Position numbers and translations under genes: made by a program | Shown here: piece by piece, positions 55,283 to 64,000 of the stretch | Layout: every line of letters starts with the position of its first letter | How positions within the stretch are numbered: position 1 is the stretch's first letter | Assembly: GCF_014925385.1 (NCBI RefSeq) | Contig: NZ_JACSDK010000001.1 | Span: 62,001-126,000 of the forward strand | Length of the DNA: 64,000 bases | Source: Pelagibius marinus | GTDB taxonomy: Bacteria; Pseudomonadota; Alphaproteobacteria; Kiloniellales; Kiloniellaceae | Reading direction: 5' to 3' | Notes under the pieces: generated by a model | Seen by the model: the letters and a program-made list of their open reading frames with translations, nothing else | What the model was told of the DNA's origin: nothing | Database searches by the model: none

Positions 55283-55885
55283 TCAGTCGAAATCCTGGGC
55301 CAGGGCGGCGCGCACGTCTTCCGACAGGATGGTCATGTGACCGTATTCCGGGTGGGTGAAGCCCAGGATGACGCGGGTGCCCGGGGTCTTGAACCTCTCG
55401 GCCTGGGCGTCGGTGAAGGGGAAGTGGATGAACTGCACCGAGGAGGCCTTGCCGTCGGCGGTGGTGCGGTCCACATCCTCCTCCGGCTTGCCGACGATGC
55501 GCTCGCCGTCGACCTCGAAGAAGGCCGTCTCCTCGATGCCGCCCAGCTTGGAGAGGAAGGTCTTGCGGCGCAGGGCGTCGTCGATCTCGAACATCACCGT
55601 GGCGACCAGCTCGCGGCCCTGCGGGATCAGCGGGTTGTAGGCGCTGAGCTCGTCGGCGATCTGCTCCTCGCCGCCCTTTTCGATGTAGAGCATCTCGTGG
55701 ACCTGGGCCCACATGGTCTCGTAGTTCTCGAAGTAGAAGGTGCAGACCGGGCCGACGTCCTGGCGGCGGAACTTCTTCTTGGCGACGAGGTCGCGGCGCA
55801 GCTCCCGGCGCTCGGCCTCGTAGGTCGCCATCGGAAGAATGTCTTCGCGGGTGATCTCTTTCTTCATGGCAAGTCCGGTGCTCAT
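55283..55885 (-). CDS. DUF3501 family protein
   Basis: The 200-residue protein has the DUF3501 layout: EITREDILPMATYEAERRELRR, VGPVCTFYFENYETMWAQVHEML, then LSAYNPLIPQGRELVATVM and the C-terminal GFTHPEYGHMTILSE. The function is unknown. The ATG at 55885 follows GAGGAG at nine bases; a TTG at 55894 is less likely. It is the third gene of a rubrerythrin/Fe-S oxidoreductase/DUF3501 unit, an association I recognise from other proteobacteria, so a role in peroxide or iron handling is a guess by context. Confidence 0.8.
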   Translation of the reverse strand: MSTGLAMKKEITREDILPMATYEAERRELRRDLVAKKKFRRQDVGPVCTFYFENYETMWAQVHEMLYIEKGGEEQIADELSAYNPLIPQGRELVATVMFEIDDALRRKTFLSKLGGIEETAFFEVDGERIVGKPEEDVDRTTADGKASSVQFIHFPFTDAQAERFKTPGTRVILGFTHPEYGHMTILSEDVRAALAQDFD

Positions 55886-55953
55886 CTCGTTCAACTCCTC
55901 TTCATCTGAGGCCGGCGGCGCGTGGCCGCCACCCCTTTGGCCGATTCAGCTCC

Positions 55954-57300
55954 CTAGTCGGCCAGGCCGTAGGCCTTGGCGAAGAGCTCGATGGGGTGGT
56001 AGCTGCGCGCGACCTCGGGTTTGTTCTCCATCTGCAGGCGGTCGATGCCCTGCAGGATGTGCTGGCCGGCCAGCGGGCATTCAGAAGCCACATAGGCCTT
56101 GCCGGCCTGCGCGGTCTGCCGCGCCGCCGTGCGCCCGACCTTGATGGCGGTGTCGAAATTCTCCTTCAAGATGCCCCAGGAGCCGCCGTGGCCCGAGCAG
56201 CGCTCGACGACCTTCACGTCGGCATCGGGCATGAGGCGGAGCATCTCCGCGGCCTTGGCGCCGATGTTCTGGGCGCGGGCGTGGCAGGCCATGTGCAGGG
56301 CGACGCCGCCTTCCAGGGTGCCCAGGCCCTCGGCCAGGCCTTCCTTCTTGGCGATGTCGACCACGTACTCGGTGATGTCGAAGGTATGCTGCGAGAGCTT
56401 CTTCACCGTGTCGTTGTCCGGCAGGATCAGCGGCCACTCGAACTTCAGCATCAGCGCGCAGGACGGCGTCAGCGCGACGATGTCGTAGCCCTTGTCGATC
56501 CATTCGCAGAGTTCGGCGGAGACGCGCCCGGCGGACTCGGCGACCTTCTCGATGTCGCCCTGCTCGAGCTGCGGCATGCCGCAGCAGGAGGGATAGACCA
56601 CCTCGGTCTCGACGCCGTTCCTGGCCAGCACCGCGCGGGCGGCCGCGCCGATGTCCGGGTTGTTGTAGTTCACGAAGCAGGTGGCGTAGAAGGCCACCTT
56701 GCGGCCCTTGGCCGGGGCCTCGGGGTTGACCGCCGGCACCTCGTCCTTGGCGCGCAGGGCGAAGGTTTTGCCGTGGAACTTCGGCAGGTCGGCCTCGCGG
56801 TGCACGTCGGCGACCTTTTCCATGACCGGGCGCGTCAGCTTGTTCTTGGTGTCGCCGGCCCAGTTCACCAGCCCCGGCGCGATGCCGGCCAGCTTGCCGT
56901 TGCGGTCGGTCTTGATGAGCTGCTCGACGCGGCCGTCGATGTGGCCGCGCTTCCGCTCGGCCGCGCGGTAGCGCAGCATGAGGTGCGGGAAATCGATGTT
57001 GAACTCATGGGGCGGCACGTAGGGGCAGCTCACCATGAAGCACATGTCGCACAGCGTGCAGGCGTCGACGACGGGCTTGTAGTCGGCCTTGTCGACGCTA
57101 TCCAGCTCGCCGGTTTCCGACTCGTCGATGAGGTCGAAGAGGCGCGGGAAGGAGTCGCAGAGATTGAAGCAGCGCCGGCAGCCGTGGCAGATGTCGAAGA
57201 CGCGCTCGACCTCGGCGTTCAGCTTCTCCCAGTCGTAGAAATCCGGATCGTTCCAGTCGATCGGGTGACGCACCGGGGCGTTCAAACCACCTTCGCTCAT
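55954..57300 (-). CDS. Fe-S oxidoreductase, GlpC/heterodisulfide reductase type
   Basis: This 448-residue protein has two [4Fe-4S] binding sites near the N terminus, CHGCRRCFNLC and CTLCDMCFMVSCP. Two C-terminal CCG domains follow. The first is complete (YPSCCGMPQLEQGD), but the second reads RCSGHGGSWG, with Ser for one of the paired cysteines. It is probably a cytoplasmic electron-transfer or quinone-linked module, but it lacks an accompanying catalytic dehydrogenase gene. Context is rubrerythrin upstream and DUF3501 downstream on the same strand. The ATG at 57300 (MSEGGLN) is chosen over 57324. Confidence 0.85.
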   Translation of the reverse strand: MSEGGLNAPVRHPIDWNDPDFYDWEKLNAEVERVFDICHGCRRCFNLCDSFPRLFDLIDESETGELDSVDKADYKPVVDACTLCDMCFMVSCPYVPPHEFNIDFPHLMLRYRAAERKRGHIDGRVEQLIKTDRNGKLAGIAPGLVNWAGDTKNKLTRPVMEKVADVHREADLPKFHGKTFALRAKDEVPAVNPEAPAKGRKVAFYATCFVNYNNPDIGAAARAVLARNGVETEVVYPSCCGMPQLEQGDIEKVAESAGRVSAELCEWIDKGYDIVALTPSCALMLKFEWPLILPDNDTVKKLSQHTFDITEYVVDIAKKEGLAEGLGTLEGGVALHMACHARAQNIGAKAAEMLRLMPDADVKVVERCSGHGGSWGILKENFDTAIKVGRTAARQTAQAGKAYVASECPLAGQHILQGIDRLQMENKPEVARSYHPIELFAKAYGLAD

Positions 57301-57434
57301 GTCTTCCCCTCGCTGATATCGCACAGGCCGGACCGGCGGGATCTGCCCTCGACGGTACCGGAAAGGCTCCTCCGTCGACCATGACGGCAGGCGCCCAACT
57401 GAATGAAGTGACTGCTTTCTTTGTGCTGCAAGAC

Positions 57435-57485
57435 GCAGGGGCTGGAGCGGCGGCCCTTCGCGGCGAACCGCCGCTCCAGTCCTGC
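57435..57485. other. long hairpin between rubrerythrin and Fe-S oxidoreductase genes (unit 1)
   Basis: GCAGG and CTGGAGCGGCGG pair with their complements across a 14-base loop, leaving a small asymmetric bulge (GG against A), for about 17 paired positions. The loop carries CCCTTCGCGG, repeated in the second hairpin. Confidence 0.75.
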
Positions 57486-57515
57486 ACTTACATGAGAAAC
57501 CCGGAGAGGACCGAA

Positions 57516-57543
57516 GAGGCGGCGCTTCGCGGTGTGCCGTCTC
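57516..57543. other. related hairpin next to it (unit 2)
   Basis: GAGGCGG pairs with CCGTCTC (one mismatch) around GCGCTTCGCGG. The apex GGCGGCGCTTCGCGG resembles GGCGGCCCTTCGCGG of unit 1. It lies 18 bp downstream of the rubrerythrin stop codon in transcription order. Confidence 0.6.
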
Positions 57544-57561
57544 CCCGATCCCGCAGCCGGA

Positions 57562-57978
57562 TCAAGCCATCGTGTCGAGGGCCTTCTGGAAACGGCCGGC
57601 GTGGCTCTTTTCGGCCTTCGCCAGGGTCTCGAACCAGTCGGCGATCTCGTCAAAGCCCTCTTCGCGGGCCGTGCGGGCCATGCCGGGGTACATGTCGGTG
57701 TACTCGTGGGTCTCGCCGGCGATGGCGGACTTGAGGTTCAGCGTGGTGTCGCCGATCGGCTCGCCGGTCGCGGGGTCGCCGACCTCCTCGAGGTACTGCA
57801 GGTGGCCGTGCGCGTGGCCGGTCTCACCCTCCGCGGTCGAACGGAAGACCGCGGCAACGTCGTTGAAGCCCTCGATGTCGGCCTTCTGCGCGAAGTAGAG
57901 ATAGCGGCGGTTGGCCTGGCTCTCGCCGGCGAAGGCTTCCTTCAGATTGGCTTCGGTCTTCGAGTCTTTTAGCGACAT
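57562..57978 (-). CDS. rubrerythrin-type ferritin-like di-iron protein
   Basis: The 138-residue four-helix protein has the di-iron ligand pattern in [46 protein letters not shown] and [10 protein letters not shown]. It has no rubredoxin domain at either end, so it must receive electrons from a partner, possibly the Fe-S protein encoded next. Rubrerythrins reduce hydrogen peroxide. A good promoter and an Irr-type ICE box lie upstream (58083-58131). The start follows AGGAGAG. Confidence 0.9.
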   Translation of the reverse strand: MSLKDSKTEANLKEAFAGESQANRRYLYFAQKADIEGFNDVAAVFRSTAEGETGHAHGHLQYLEEVGDPATGEPIGDTTLNLKSAIAGETHEYTDMYPGMARTAREEGFDEIADWFETLAKAEKSHAGRFQKALDTMA

Positions 57979-58082
57979 GGCTTTGTCTCTCCTGTAGGTG
58001 AGATTTTCTGATCCTGTTTTCGGGGCTTGTTGCGTCGCCGGCCGCCAGCAAGACAGCCGGAAGGCGCCCCTTCACGAGAGAC

Positions 58083-58111
58083 TAAATAGACCCCCAACGG
58101 GGGCCTGTCAA
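58083..58111 (-). promoter_or_regulatory. rubrerythrin promoter
   Basis: On the minus strand a perfect TTGACA is followed after exactly 17 bp by TATTTA. The spacer contains a GC-rich inverted repeat (CCCCCAACGGGGG read on the plus strand). It lies 105 bp upstream of the rubrerythrin start. Confidence 0.65.
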
Positions 58112-58114
58112 CAG

Positions 58115-58131
58115 TTTAGAATGATTCTAAG
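58115..58131. promoter_or_regulatory. ICE box (Irr operator) upstream of rubrerythrin
   Basis: TTTAGAA-TGA-TTCTAAG matches the iron control element TTTAGAA-N3-TTCTAAA at 13 of 14 positions and contains a perfect 15-bp palindrome. It lies 3 bp upstream of the -35 box, and irr itself is the adjacent gene. Confidence 0.8.
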
Positions 58132-58160
58132 GAGGTTTTTAAGGGCGTGGAGGAGCGGCT

Positions 58161-58592
58161 TTATTCGCCGCTCTCATTGACCCGGATGATGACGTCGACG
58201 CGGGCCACCTTGGCGCCGACGGGCGGCGTCGGCAGGTTTTCGAGCTGCACCATTTCGCCCGGGATGTCCTGCAGGCGGCCGCTGTCCTCGAAATAGAAAT
58301 GGTGATGGTCGGTGACGTTGGTGTCGAAGTAGGACCGCCCGGACTCCACCACGACCTCGCGCAGCAGACCGGCTTCGGTGAACTGGTGCAGGCTGTTGTA
58401 GATGGTGGCGAGCGAAACCCGCACGTTGTCGGCCACCGCCTCGGCATGCAGCTGCTCCGCCGTGATGTGGCGGTCGTGGCCCCCGGGCGCCTCGAACAGC
58501 AGCTTGGCCAGGGCCAGCCGCTGACGGGTCGGGCGCAGGCCAGCCACCTTGAGGCGCTGGACGAGCGCGCTGTATGGACGATCCTTGGTCAT
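58161..58592 (-). CDS. irr: iron response regulator Irr (Fur superfamily)
   Basis: The 143-residue regulator has the Fur-type winged helix (GLRPTRQRLALAKLL; RVSLATIYNSLHQFTEAGLL). It carries the Irr triple His motif at His96-98 (TDHHHFYFE), the haem-binding site of alphaproteobacterial Irr. The regulatory Fur cysteine pairs are absent. It binds ICE sites when iron or haem is low. One ICE site lies directly downstream, before rubrerythrin, and a weaker one lies upstream (58659-58675). The location beside fabA-fabB-fabI is common in this group. Confidence 0.93.
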   Translation of the reverse strand: MTKDRPYSALVQRLKVAGLRPTRQRLALAKLLFEAPGGHDRHITAEQLHAEAVADNVRVSLATIYNSLHQFTEAGLLREVVVESGRSYFDTNVTDHHHFYFEDSGRLQDIPGEMVQLENLPTPPVGAKVARVDVIIRVNESGE

Positions 58593-58658
58593 TGCATCCC
58601 GATATATAGATCCCAGCTGCCAGAATTAAAGTGGCAATTACAGTCCTATGTCAACTTC

Positions 58659-58675
58659 TTTGGAACAAGTTTAAA
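58659..58675. promoter_or_regulatory. weak ICE-like site upstream of irr
   Basis: TTTGGAA-CAA-GTTTAAA agrees with TTTAGAA-N3-TTCTAAA at 11 of 14 positions. It lies 67 bp upstream of the irr start, in place for autoregulation. Confidence 0.35.
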
Positions 58676-58872
58676 TATCAGGAGTTTTCCCTGAGAACCG
58701 CGCCGCCCGTTAACCATGGCGGGCCAGCAGCTGCGCCGCTCCGCCCGCCGCGCCGCGCGACCATGGCCTGGGGGCGCATCAAGCCGGGCGGCCTCTTTCT
58801 CACCCCCGGAGGGAGCTCCGCCCCGGGGGCGGCACCAGGGCGCGCCTTGCTTTCGGCGCCATGCGAAGCTGT

Positions 58873-58899
58873 TTGACAGCCCTCTTCCTATGCTATAGT
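58873..58899 (+). promoter_or_regulatory. promoter candidate for fabA-fabB-fabI
   Basis: TTGACA is followed after 15 bp by TATAGT, which is extended by an upstream TG (TGCTATAGT). The short spacing is unfavourable but the extended -10 compensates. It gives a leader of about 115 bases before fabA. Confidence 0.5.
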
Positions 58900-59020
58900 T
58901 CGCGAGGCGTTGGCCGGAACTCCTCTGGACGCCAGGGGAATTCGTGCGGCAACGCTTTTTGTCGTGGTGACGTTCCGGAGAGCTGCTTATCTAGGGAGAT
59001 AGCGGTTCCGGGAAGAGGCC

Positions 59021-59635
59021 ATGAAAAATATGGGAGTCGGCAGCGCATCGAGGGGTCCCGGACCCGCCAAGGCTGCCGGTCGATACGAACAAGTGGCGGA
59101 CTGGGTGGATCTATTGACCGAGCGACAGAACAGTTTTCCTTACGAAGATCTGCTGAAGTGTGCGCACGGGAAGCTCTTCGGTCCTGGTAACGCGCAGCTG
59201 CCCCTCCCGCCGATGTTGATGTTCGATCGCATCACCGAAATCCGCGAGGACGGCGGCGAGCACGGCAAGGGCCATATCGTGGCCGAAATGGACATCAAGC
59301 CCGATCTCTGGTTTTTCGATTGCCATTTCGAGGGCGATCCGGTCATGCCCGGGTGTCTGGGCCTTGATTCCCTCTGGCAGCTTCTCGGCTTCTTTCTCGG
59401 CTGGCTCGGCGCCCCGGGGCGCGGACGCGCGCTGGGCGTCGGCGAGGTAAAATTCAGCGAGATGGTGACGCCGACGGTGAAGATGGTGAGCTATCATCTG
59501 GACCTGAAACGGGTGCGCATGGGCAAGCTGGTCCTGGGTATCGCCGATGGAATCATGAAGGCCGACGGCAAACCGATCTACGAAGCCAAAGACCTGAAGG
59601 TCGGGCTCTTTAAAAGCGAAGCTCAAGGCGCCTGA
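59021..59635 (+). CDS. fabA: 3-hydroxydecanoyl-ACP dehydratase/isomerase
   Basis: FabA introduces the cis double bond of unsaturated fatty acids. The active His102 and Asp116 lie in [20 protein letters not shown] with the same 14-residue spacing as His70 and Asp84 of E. coli. [10 protein letters not shown]-like [15 protein letters not shown] also fits. The 204-residue frame has an N-terminal extension of about 33 residues compared with E. coli. The start (MKNMGVGS) follows GGAAGAGG. Confidence 0.94.
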   Translation: MKNMGVGSASRGPGPAKAAGRYEQVADWVDLLTERQNSFPYEDLLKCAHGKLFGPGNAQLPLPPMLMFDRITEIREDGGEHGKGHIVAEMDIKPDLWFFDCHFEGDPVMPGCLGLDSLWQLLGFFLGWLGAPGRGRALGVGEVKFSEMVTPTVKMVSYHLDLKRVRMGKLVLGIADGIMKADGKPIYEAKDLKVGLFKSEAQGA

Positions 59636-59720
59636 GGCGGGCGCGGCGCGCCCCAGGCCGGACAGTATAAGCAAGACGACCAGTATCACGTATCACAGTC
59701 GCAGGACGGACAGGTTTTAT

Positions 59721-60941
<1,221 letters not shown>

Positions 60942-60957
60942 AGGGCGGGCTCGGTAA

Positions 60958-61761
60958 ATGGCTGGGTTGATGGCCGGCAAGCGCGGCCTGATCATGGGAG
61001 TGGCCAACGACCACTCCATCGCTTGGGGCATCGCAAAGGCTCTGCACGGCCACGGGGCGGAACTCGCCTTCACCTACCAGGGCGCGGCCTTCGAGCGCCG
61101 GGTGCGGCCGCTGGCGGCCTCCGTCGGCTCCGAGACGGTGCTGCCCTGCGACGTTGAGCAGGAAAGCGAGATCGCCGGCGCCTTCGATGCGCTGGGCAAG
61201 AGCTGGGGCTCGGTCGACTTCGTGGTCCACGCCATCGCCTATTCCGACAAGGAAGAGCTGAAGGGCCGCTACCTCAACACCAGCCGCGCCAACTTCCGGC
61301 GCACCCTGTCGATTTCCTGCTACTCCTTCACCGCCGTGGCGCGCCAGGCCGTCACCATCATGCCGAACGGCGGCAGCCTGATGACGCTCACCTACCTGGG
61401 CGCCGAGCGGGTGACCCCCAACTACAACGTCATGGGCGTGGCCAAGGCGGCGCTGGAGGCCAGCGTGCGCTACCTGGCCGTCGATCTGGGCGAGCAGGGC
61501 ATCCGCGTCAACGCCATCTCCGCCGGGCCCATGCGCACCCTGGCCGGCTCGGCCATCGGCGATGCGCGCTTCGTCTTCGGCTGGAACCGCGACCACGCGC
61601 CGCTGAAGCGCAACGTGCTGCTGGAAGAGGTCGGCTCGGCCGGGCTCTACCTCGCCTCCGACCTCTCGAAGGGGGTCACCGGCGAGGTGCACTACGTCGA
61701 CGGCGGTTACAACATCGTCGGCATTCCCTCGCCCGGCCGCATGAGCCGCTCGGGCGAATAG
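60958..61761 (+). CDS. fabI: enoyl-ACP reductase (NADH) FabI
   Basis: The 267-residue short-chain dehydrogenase carries out the last step of each fatty acid elongation cycle. Tyr146, Tyr156 and Lys163 are at the same positions as in E. coli FabI, in the motif Y-x6-K. GVANDHSIAWGIAKALH is the NADH-binding start. The reading ends in GRMSRSGE. It lies 16 bp after fabB, completing an irr-adjacent fabA-fabB-fabI unit; sensitivity to FabI inhibitors is predicted. Confidence 0.95.
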   Translation: MAGLMAGKRGLIMGVANDHSIAWGIAKALHGHGAELAFTYQGAAFERRVRPLAASVGSETVLPCDVEQESEIAGAFDALGKSWGSVDFVVHAIAYSDKEELKGRYLNTSRANFRRTLSISCYSFTAVARQAVTIMPNGGSLMTLTYLGAERVTPNYNVMGVAKAALEASVRYLAVDLGEQGIRVNAISAGPMRTLAGSAIGDARFVFGWNRDHAPLKRNVLLEEVGSAGLYLASDLSKGVTGEVHYVDGGYNIVGIPSPGRMSRSGE

Positions 61762-61783
61762 AGCCTGACATCTCCGGAATAGT

Positions 61784-62569
61784 TCAGCCCGCCAGCGCCG
61801 GGACCAGCAGGTCCGGCCGATCGGTGATGAGGCAGTCGACACCCTTGTCGAGCAGCCGCCGGCCGGCGCGCACCCCGTTTACCGTGTAGACCGCGAAGGC
61901 ATAGCCCGCCGCCTTCACCGCCGCCACCTCGGCGCGCCGGGTGCGCCGCCAGTACATGTGGAAGGAGGCGCAGTCCAGCTCGGCCAGGGCTTCGCGCCAG
62001 TCCGCCGGAAAGTCCTCCGCCAGCAGGCCGCGCGGCCAGTCCGGCGCGACGCGGCGCGACGCCGCCAGGGACTCGCGCTCGAAGCTGCTGACCAGCGGCG
62101 CCGGGCGGTCGGCCGGCCAGAGTTTCCGCAGCCGGGTGAGCGCCACCTCCGCCGTCTCGGCGGCCAGGCCCCGGGTCGGCTTGATCTCCACGTTGGGGGT
62201 GAGGCCGAGATCCAGCAGGCAGGCCGCGGTCTCCTCCAGGGTCGGCACCCGACAGTCGGGCTGTCCCTTGAAGCGCTTGCCGGCGCGCCGGCTGTACTTC
62301 TGCGTGAAGTGTCGGGTGGCGTCGAGGCCGCGCAGCTCGGAAAGCGGCGTCCGGTCCATGTCGCCCCTCGCGCCGGTGGTGCGCCGCAGGGTCTCGTCGT
62401 GGAACAGCACCGGCTGGCCGTCGCCGGTCAGCATGACGTCGAACTCGACCCAGCTGACCCCGGCCGCCGCCGCCGCCTTCATGGAGGCGAGGGTGTTCTC
62501 CGGCGCCAGCGCCTTGGCGCCGCGATGCCCCATGATCCTGGGCAAAGAAAAAGCCGGCGGAGAGGTCAT
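61784..62569 (-). CDS. ugpQ: glycerophosphodiester phosphodiesterase
   Basis: A 261-residue cytoplasmic-type phosphodiesterase with the GDPD signature MGHRGAKALAPENT, the second catalytic His in FDVMLTGDGQPVLFHDETLRRTTG, and NVEIKPTRG. It hydrolyses glycerophosphodiesters to glycerol-3-phosphate plus alcohol. No signal peptide is visible. In enterobacteria it is the last gene of the ugp operon; here the importer lies about 36 kb away, and ugpQ follows pnp on the same strand. Confidence 0.9.
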   Translation of the reverse strand: MTSPPAFSLPRIMGHRGAKALAPENTLASMKAAAAAGVSWVEFDVMLTGDGQPVLFHDETLRRTTGARGDMDRTPLSELRGLDATRHFTQKYSRRAGKRFKGQPDCRVPTLEETAACLLDLGLTPNVEIKPTRGLAAETAEVALTRLRKLWPADRPAPLVSSFERESLAASRRVAPDWPRGLLAEDFPADWREALAELDCASFHMYWRRTRRAEVAAVKAAGYAFAVYTVNGVRAGRRLLDKGVDCLITDRPDLLVPALAG

Positions 62570-62620
62570 GTCGCCATCACCCCGCCGCCGGCCGGTTCTT
62601 GAACTGAAGCTTGAGGCGCC

Positions 62621-64000
<1,380 letters not shown>

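Larger units (their letters stand above)
58593..59020. other. irr-fabA intergenic region (428 bp)
   Basis: No gene with family features was found. The region holds an ICE-like site close to irr, a TTGACA/TATAGT promoter candidate and a small hairpin (TATCT/AGATA near 58989-59002) in the fabA leader. The middle part (about 58700-58860) is GC-rich with repeated CGCCGC and GGGGGC stretches and no clear function. Confidence 0.6.

Noticed and set aside
57562-57978. Rubredoxin domain in the rubrerythrin gene
   Set aside because: No CxxC pairs are present; the protein consists only of the four-helix di-iron domain.

Overview
The window is a GC-rich (roughly two-thirds G+C by eye) chromosomal segment of a Gram-negative alphaproteobacterium. 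The order dnaA-dnaN-recF-gyrB, the block rpsT / mutM / ubiE-ubiB / coaBC-dut, the redox pair RegB/RegA (ActS/ActR), and the iron regulator irr beside fabA-fabB-fabI all point there; a Rhodospirillales-type lineage is my inference. hldE implies heptose-containing LPS. The segment is almost entirely ordinary chromosome: no transposase, phage gene or CRISPR array is visible.

Layout. 1-6 kb: the end of an alpha/beta hydrolase gene, tRNA-Arg(CCG), then an accessory glycan cluster (two 416-residue paralogous glycosyltransferases, a NeuD-like O-acyltransferase, a DegT-type aminotransferase). 6-17 kb: small metabolic and regulatory genes, a LysR/ketopantoate-reductase divergent pair, septation protein A, mmcB, hldE, a degenerate EAL protein and regB-regA. 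17-22 kb: cobT, cobS-cobC, a SYLF lipoprotein-like gene and a SCO copper chaperone. 22-26 kb: the ugpBAEC glycerol-3-phosphate importer behind a probable PHO box (its partner ugpQ is at 62 kb). 26-32 kb: ada-like repair gene, YgjP metallopeptidase, an MFS exporter and a class A PBP. 32-39 kb: gyrB, recF, dnaN, dnaA, all leftward. 39-48 kb: rpsT, enoyl-CoA hydratase, mutM, ubiE-ubiB, an inserted lower-GC binding protein, coaBC-dut, an Rrf2 regulator and cysK. 49-55 kb: moeB, a BMP-type binding protein, a methyltransferase, gyaR and an SH3 protein. 55-64 kb: a rubrerythrin/Fe-S oxidoreductase/DUF3501 unit with an Irr-type ICE operator, irr, fabA-fabB-fabI, ugpQ and the 3' part of pnp.

The most unusual structure is a dispersed intergenic element of about 105-111 bp, present three times (3056-3166, 15826-15930 inverted, 49471-49577). 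It has two adjacent hairpins, a conserved central core and CTAG at most of its ends; in the hairpins the sequences differ between copies while pairing is kept. Copy A exactly fills the gap between two convergent genes and its terminal CTAGs supply both stop codons; copy B supplies the regB stop codon and lies between regB and regA. Two other palindromic repeat families of types common in alphaproteobacteria are also present. Two DNA-repair genes, recF and mutM, each carry four tandem in-frame 12-bp units.

The genes suggest integrated responses to phosphate (PHO box, ugp, ugpQ), iron and peroxide (irr, ICE sites, rubrerythrin unit) and redox state (RegB/RegA, with the quinone motif and the redox cysteine both conserved). 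All functional calls rest on reading motifs and gene order; no database search was run.
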